From: Nitrospira sp. KM1
GTDB taxonomy: Bacteria > Nitrospirota > Nitrospiria > Nitrospirales > Nitrospiraceae
NCBI RefSeq assembly: GCF_011405515.1
Contig: NZ_AP022671.1
Location: 2,666,001 to 2,730,000 of the forward strand
Reading direction: 5' to 3'
Length of the DNA: 64,000 nt
In this document: positions 60,143 through 64,000 of the stretch, piece after piece
How positions within the stretch are numbered: position 1 is the first letter of the stretch
How the letters are laid out: each line of letters opens with the position of its first letter
The notes under the pieces: generated by a model
Databases searched by the model: none
What the model was told of the DNA's origin: nothing
Seen by the model: the letters and a program-made list of their open reading frames with translations, nothing else
Made by a program: the position numbers and the translations under genes

Positions 60143-61459
60143 TCAGATGTCGGGAATGAGTGTCAGCATCCAAGGCGAGGTTTCTTCGACCATGTCCCGG
60201 AATCGCCTCGCGGTGCTGCTTGCAGGCATGTCGGGAAATTCTGCGCCGCGCCGGATTTGAACCGAGTGAAAACCGAAATGGTCAGTGGAGACTCCATCGA
60301 GTCCCAGCACTCGAGGCAATTGTCGGCGAAGGGGCACATGGTCCTGGAGATTGACGGAATCATGGGCCGTCAGCTTGTTGAGCAGTTCGTAAATGTTTCC
60401 GAAGATAGGTCGAATATTGTCGAATGTAAACGGCTGGTCAACTGGTCGATAGCGGTCGTCTTCTATGAGTTGTGCCAGAATTTCCCAGAACACCTGTGTG
60501 TCAACGGCGCCCAACACACAGACCTGGCCGCGTCTGGAAAGCAACTCCAGGAGCGCGAGCGGACCGCGTATTTCGAATTTCCACGGCGGAAAGATCAGGG
60601 CGCGATCGCCGTGTAGAACTTCCAGCGCCGGTTCACCGCCATAGTCAATACGGTGGGAAGCGCCTCGGGTGCGGTTGAGATCGTGTTCGATGACCGCTGC
60701 ATTGAGCCGTGCCGGTTCATAGGCGAATGTGGGTGTGGCCGGAGCCCAGCAGGCTGCGATCGAATATTGAGGAGCAAGCTTTCCGGAACGGTCCAGACGA
60801 TCGAGCGCGAACATATCCTGATTGCCGAAGAACTGAAAAGACAAATCCGGTCTGGAGCGCAGCGACTCCAGACACAGGCGATCGGGATGCAGCGGACCGC
60901 CGAGCTTCGATTCGGGGTGGAGACGATCGAGGCTGTGCACGATGAGGGTCTTGCCTCGTCGGCGGATCGCGGGTGCATAGCGTTCGACCGTTTCGGTCGC
61001 GAGCGATAGGTCTCCCGCCCCGACTTCGAATAGTGAAGGAGCTTCCAAAGTGAGAAGGAGCTCGAACGGATTTGCATTCGGTTGGTGCAAAAAGTCCACG
61101 GCGTTGGCGGGGAGCGCCGTACGATGCCATGCGAAGGACGGCCGTTCGACGAGGTCGAACCAGACGCAGAGGGCGCGTACGGCTTTGGTCGGAGGAAGAC
61201 CGGTCAATTCCTTCAACCGTGGACCTGGAAGATCTTGTGCCCGCTCAATATGGCCGGCTGTGAGCGCCGTGGTGATCGTGTCTCTCACTGCCGCGGGCAG
61301 TTCGACGCGCCGGACCTCCTCGATCAATCTCTTGAGCGTCACGGGAAGCTGTCCCGCCCCCACAAGGCGACGAGAGGCTTCCCATTGTTCTTCGCGTTCT
61401 TGAAGCAGCCGACTGACCTGTGAACGAAAATCTGCGAGTATGTGTGCGTGGGCGGACAT
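60143..61459 (-). CDS. Large unknown protein with methyltransferase-like motif
   Basis: A 438-residue soluble protein I do not recognise. A helical N-terminal domain (about 1-140) precedes a Rossmann-like core with SLFEVGAGDLSLA (about 148-160, resembling SAM motif I), LIVHSLDRL (strand 2 with Asp) and further strands including DLSFQFFGNQD. The C-terminal half includes FPPWKFEIRGPLALLELLSRRG and DNIRPIFGNIYELLNKL. Enzymatic role is unproven. It lies 129 bp upstream of moxR on the same strand, but moxR has its own promoter. The ATG at 61459 is used; longer frames add a non-conserved 34-residue lead. Confidence 0.6.
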   Translation of the reverse strand: MSAHAHILADFRSQVSRLLQEREEQWEASRRLVGAGQLPVTLKRLIEEVRRVELPAAVRDTITTALTAGHIERAQDLPGPRLKELTGLPPTKAVRALCVWFDLVERPSFAWHRTALPANAVDFLHQPNANPFELLLTLEAPSLFEVGAGDLSLATETVERYAPAIRRRGKTLIVHSLDRLHPESKLGGPLHPDRLCLESLRSRPDLSFQFFGNQDMFALDRLDRSGKLAPQYSIAACWAPATPTFAYEPARLNAAVIEHDLNRTRGASHRIDYGGEPALEVLHGDRALIFPPWKFEIRGPLALLELLSRRGQVCVLGAVDTQVFWEILAQLIEDDRYRPVDQPFTFDNIRPIFGNIYELLNKLTAHDSVNLQDHVPLRRQLPRVLGLDGVSTDHFGFHSVQIRRGAEFPDMPASSTARRFRDMVEETSPWMLTLIPDI

Positions 61460-61593
61460 GGTTGTTAAATGGATGGTATGACGAGGGGATGTACCGTTGG
61501 CGATGATGCTATTTGCAGCATAGCGACCTGACGGCTGAGGGTCAAGGCCGACGGTTGCCACAATGAAAAACGTGTGTTAGGGAAAGGAGGCGG

Positions 61594-62607
61594 ATGCCCA
61601 GAGCTCGTGATGCACATTATCAAGTGACATTGTCCTGGCCTTGCGCCGGCTTGTTTGTTCTCTTGTTGTTTGGAGGCTGTGCGGAGTCAGTGCGTGTGAC
61701 ACCACCGATGTCGGATGCTCCCGGCACAGTATCTTTTCACGGAAATCAGATTATCGAGACGTCCACGCGACGAATTGTGTCTCAGAACGAGCTGATGGCG
61801 CGCGTGAATGAGCAGGACGTTGTCTATCTGGGTGAAGAACACCACAATCGGTTTCATATCGAAATCGCTCTTACGATCTTGCGGCACTTGATTGCTATGT
61901 CAAGGCGGCCGGTGCTCGCGATGGAAATGTTCGGATGGGATTCCCAGACTGCTCTCGATCAGTATGTCTCGCCCATCGGATTGCCGAAATCCGAATTATT
62001 GGACAAGCTTCGTTGGCGGCAGAATTGGGGAGGACCATTTGAGGATTACGAGGCGCTCGCGCTCTTTGCGCGTGACCAGCATCTTGCGCTTATTGCGATG
62101 AACCCACCCAAAGGATTGGTCAGGGCGGTCGCGAAACAGGGAATAGAGCAGGCCCGTCGTGACAATGAGATGATTCGATGGCACATGGATGACGAAACCG
62201 TTGTCGATGATGCGGAATATCGGTCGCGAATCCTTGGGCAGCTCCGGGCCTGTCATGATGGGGGTCCTGATGCCATGTATCAGGCTATGTACGAAGCATC
62301 GATGGTACGGGACGAAGGCATGGCCAGAACCGTGACCGAACAGGTCCAGCGCATAAGAAACGCTCATGATCGACTCGCGGGCCCGGTCGTGAGTTATACA
62401 GGCGGAGGTCATATTCAATATAATCTGCCGGTTCCCAAGCGGGTTGCCCGCCGCACAGCCGGTTCCGTACGGCAGCTCACTATTTATATGACCTCCTACG
62501 ATACGACGCGTCGCAACGAAGTGCTGGAAATGATTGGCGAAAACATCGCCGATTATGTCTGGCTGACTCCGATAGGAAGCCAGGGGCCTCCCCGGCGCTG
62601 CCGTTAG
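61594..62607 (+). CDS. ChaN-family lipoprotein (haem-binding type)
   Basis: A 337-residue lipoprotein: signal peptide with lipobox FGGC (Cys near residue 29), then a ChaN-like domain with LGEEHHNRFHIEIALTIL (about 75-92), MEMFGWDSQTALDQYV, and VSYTGGGHIQYNL near residue 270. ChaN of Campylobacter and relatives bind haem between subunits and sit with iron uptake genes, but no such genes are near here. AAAGGAGG lies 3 nt before the ATG. The position just after a divergent gene suggests its own promoter, which I could not identify convincingly. Confidence 0.87.
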   Translation: MPRARDAHYQVTLSWPCAGLFVLLLFGGCAESVRVTPPMSDAPGTVSFHGNQIIETSTRRIVSQNELMARVNEQDVVYLGEEHHNRFHIEIALTILRHLIAMSRRPVLAMEMFGWDSQTALDQYVSPIGLPKSELLDKLRWRQNWGGPFEDYEALALFARDQHLALIAMNPPKGLVRAVAKQGIEQARRDNEMIRWHMDDETVVDDAEYRSRILGQLRACHDGGPDAMYQAMYEASMVRDEGMARTVTEQVQRIRNAHDRLAGPVVSYTGGGHIQYNLPVPKRVARRTAGSVRQLTIYMTSYDTTRRNEVLEMIGENIADYVWLTPIGSQGPPRRCR

Positions 62608-62614
62608 GAAGATG

Positions 62615-62643
62615 TTGCGATGCGGACTGGAGGATCCTACAAT
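62615..62643 (+). promoter_or_regulatory. Promoter upstream of the SWIM gene
   Basis: TTGCGA (62615-62620), a 17-bp spacer and TACAAT (62638-62643). It could drive the SWIM-domain gene with a leader of about 75 nt. Confidence 0.45.
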
Positions 62644-62723
62644 GAACCTGTCTCATCGCCGTGAGTGGGGAAAGGATGATGAATCCTTGACACTCGAAAC
62701 GAGCCACCTCAGACTGAGCCGGG

Positions 62724-63671
62724 ATGAATCGGTTTCAGCGGTCGCGTCTGAGTTCGGGTATCCGGTCTATGCGCAACAAGATTCCTTGCTCGGCTGAACG
62801 GCTCAGTCTCCTGGATCCTCCCATGATTCAGGGAGTCGTGGATCGCAATGCATTCCATATCGGAAACCAATATCTCTCCGAGAACAGAGTTCGCATCGTC
62901 GAAGCTGATGATGCGCAAATTTCTTCTGCTGTCATCGGCAATTCCGGCCTGTATGAACAGACGATCAAGTTGAAAGATGGACACCTCGTCTCTCGGTGTA
63001 GCTGCTCTCTCCCCGAGGAGCCGATGTGCCGGCATTGCATCGCTGTCTTGCTGGAATATCACCGATGGGTCCAGCCCAGGACGAATGCGAAAAAAGCGAA
63101 GCCTCCTGCTCCAGTAGCTCCGGCTGCTCCAACCACCAATGGAGAGAGTACTCCTCCACCGTCGACAGGAGAACAAGGAATCGATGTCAGGTTGGGCGAA
63201 GTGATGGCATTCATTGAATGGCTTCAACCTGCCATGAAAGCCGTCGAAAAAGGGGCCGTCTTGCCGGATGCTTCTCGGCTCGCCGGTGATGTAAGCGTCT
63301 GGGCTCACATCATTCGAAATCTGGACCTTCGCAGACGTGAAAGTGAGGAAATTCAACTCACGCTTGAGTCTGAACGACGGGATCGTGAGGCTTTTCTGGC
63401 TAAAATGTCCGAGCAGCTCCAGGTCGCCATGGCTGAAACCAAGACGGCACAGGCCAGCAGCCAGCAGCTTCAACAAGATTTGTCTTCTTACAAGGACGTC
63501 ATGGGCAAAATTTCTGATATTGCCTCAGAAATCGGCGGCTACGACAGCCAGATAAAATCCATTTCCGGTGAGTTGCTCTCCAAGGGAGCGCAATTGGACA
63601 AATTGGCGAATTCATTTAGAGAAGTGGCCGCTGCTCTCAAAGCAGCCAGCAGGACGGGATCCTCTGAATAG
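62724..63671 (+). CDS. SWIM zinc-finger protein with coiled coil, unknown
   Basis: A 315-residue protein (shorter if ATG 62823 is used). The N-terminal SWIM-type zinc finger reads VSRCSCSLPEEPMCRHC (CxC...CxH pattern, about residues 90-106), preceded by strands typical of SWIM domains. A Pro/Ala-rich linker (about 120-150) leads to a long coiled coil (about 200-310) with heptad-rich ESERRDREAFLAKMSEQL. SWIM domains bind DNA or proteins and occur with SNF2 helicases and others, but this one stands alone. The start is uncertain because no candidate has a strong ribosome site. Confidence 0.7.
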   Translation: MNRFQRSRLSSGIRSMRNKIPCSAERLSLLDPPMIQGVVDRNAFHIGNQYLSENRVRIVEADDAQISSAVIGNSGLYEQTIKLKDGHLVSRCSCSLPEEPMCRHCIAVLLEYHRWVQPRTNAKKAKPPAPVAPAAPTTNGESTPPPSTGEQGIDVRLGEVMAFIEWLQPAMKAVEKGAVLPDASRLAGDVSVWAHIIRNLDLRRRESEEIQLTLESERRDREAFLAKMSEQLQVAMAETKTAQASSQQLQQDLSSYKDVMGKISDIASEIGGYDSQIKSISGELLSKGAQLDKLANSFREVAAALKAASRTGSSE

Positions 63672-63719
63672 CGGTCAACCGTTCGTCCTCCCTTGCCGAC
63701 CTGTTTCCACGATCACCTC

Positions 63720-63749
63720 TTGCGCCGAACCTGGCTGATTCAGTACAAT
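63720..63749 (+). promoter_or_regulatory. Promoter for the small membrane protein gene
   Basis: TTGCGC (63720-63725), an 18-bp spacer and TACAAT (63744-63749). Predicted leader about 35 nt. Confidence 0.5.
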
Positions 63750-63789
63750 GCGCACTTCTTTTAGTCATCCGATCAAGGGAGGATTCAGG

Positions 63790-63981
63790 ATGAAGAAGAT
63801 GTGTTCACAGATAAGCGCGATCGCCGGCACCGCTCTCCTGATCGGTGCGTCACAGGTGCTAGCCAACGAGCCGAAGGGTGAGGGACCGCCGGACTACAGC
63901 GGCATCAGCTGGATGTATTACACCCTGATCGGTATTGTGCTCGCATACGGCGTGTATGATTCATTTTTAAAGAAGGACTGA
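63790..63981 (+). CDS. Small membrane-anchored protein, 63 aa
   Basis: A 63-residue protein with a signal-like N terminus (KKMCSQISAIAGTALLIGASQVLA, processed near VLA-N in two steps of at most 20 residues here) and a C-terminal membrane segment about residues 40-57 (WMYYTLIGIVLAYGVYDSF) with a short KKD tail. No family is recognised. GGGAGGA lies 6 nt before the ATG. The promoter upstream and the clean ribosome site support expression. It could be an accessory subunit of a membrane complex, which cannot be shown here. Confidence 0.65.
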   Translation: MKKMCSQISAIAGTALLIGASQVLANEPKGEGPPDYSGISWMYYTLIGIVLAYGVYDSFLKKD

Positions 63982-64000
63982 TTTCGGTCACCGAATGACT

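Noticed and set aside
62642-62797. 51-codon frame with GGAGGA 7 nt before its ATG
   Set aside because: The ribosome site looks good, but the frame overlaps the TACAAT box at 62638-62643 and the probable start of the SWIM gene. The sequence is polar and unrecognised.

Overview
The window reads as an ordinary chromosomal stretch from a Gram-negative, diderm bacterium. Signs of an outer membrane are lipoprotein signal peptides, an OmpA-type C-terminal domain, a DUF481 barrel, AsmA, a Tat component, ChaN and BamE-like lipoproteins. By eye the base composition is GC-rich (clearly above 50%) and even throughout. The gene set (split glycine cleavage genes, TrmFO, TgpA/DUF58/MoxR, many small lipoproteins, PilZ pairs, SWIM protein) looks most like Nitrospira (phylum Nitrospirota). 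That assignment is an inference from gene content, not a database match. I see no insertion sequence, integrase island, CRISPR array, prophage or plasmid origin.

Layout. 1-3.5 kb (+): the end of pepA, nagZ, a duplicated Cys-rich protein, a PsiE-domain membrane protein and a Pro/Ala-rich protein. 3.5-6.8 kb (-): an APC permease, a PuuD-like amidohydrolase, a small exported protein and an unknown protein. 6.9-9.9 kb (+): an M24 peptidase, an unusually long TatA/B-type protein and a HEAT-repeat protein. 9.8-14.5 kb (-): two PilZ paralogues, then tig-clpP-clpX and tRNA-Leu(UAG). 14.8-21.4 kb: a HEAT protein (+), then an OmpA-like lipoprotein, MscL, a DUF481 porin-like protein and AsmA (all -). 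21.5-25.2 kb (+): tRNA-Ser(GGA), 4.5S SRP RNA, dnaX-ybaB-recR and a DksA-type zinc-finger gene. 25.3-27.1 kb (-): a TPR lipoprotein, a small lipoprotein and tRNA-Val(CAC). 27.3-34.2 kb: trmFO-xerC-argB, an M28 peptidase, a methyltransferase-like gene and rimO (+), with a gamma-carbonic anhydrase-like gene (-). 34.2-38.1 kb (-): response regulator, histidine kinase and DegP. 38.2-43.4 kb (+): gcvP, a Tat-exported class V aminotransferase, a small ORF and arfB. 43.5-53.2 kb: mostly (-), with fabI, mug, a Nudix hydrolase, gcvT, FKBP, FIST, a P1 peptidase, a LOG protein, two BamE-like lipoproteins, GNAT and DUF502; one small Lys-rich secreted peptide is on (+). 53.3-55.5 kb: a UPF0434 protein, four small unknown genes and tRNA-Gly(GCC). 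55.7-61.5 kb (-): TgpA-DUF58-MoxR and a large unknown protein. 61.6-64 kb (+): a ChaN-like lipoprotein, a SWIM coiled-coil protein and a small membrane protein.

How the genes work together. Three themes recur. The first is envelope stress and envelope protein traffic: RR-HK-DegP, Tat, AsmA, BamE-like lipoproteins, MscL, the OmpA-like lipoprotein, FKBP and ClpXP/trigger factor. The second is DNA and RNA maintenance: DnaX, YbaB, RecR, XerC, Mug, TrmFO, RimO and ArfB. The third is amino-acid and one-carbon metabolism: GcvP, GcvT, ArgB, the permease and PuuD-like pair, and aminopeptidases.

No complete new defence or biosynthetic system is apparent. The most interesting material is at protein-architecture and promoter level: a tandem desulforedoxin-like protein that has lost one ligand, a Tat protein carrying a second TatA-like helix motif, a repeat-built Lys-rich secreted peptide, an MscL with a zinc-ribbon tail, several genes whose -10 box lies 5-9 nt from the start codon (possible leaderless mRNAs), and a perfect palindrome upstream of a DUF481 promoter.
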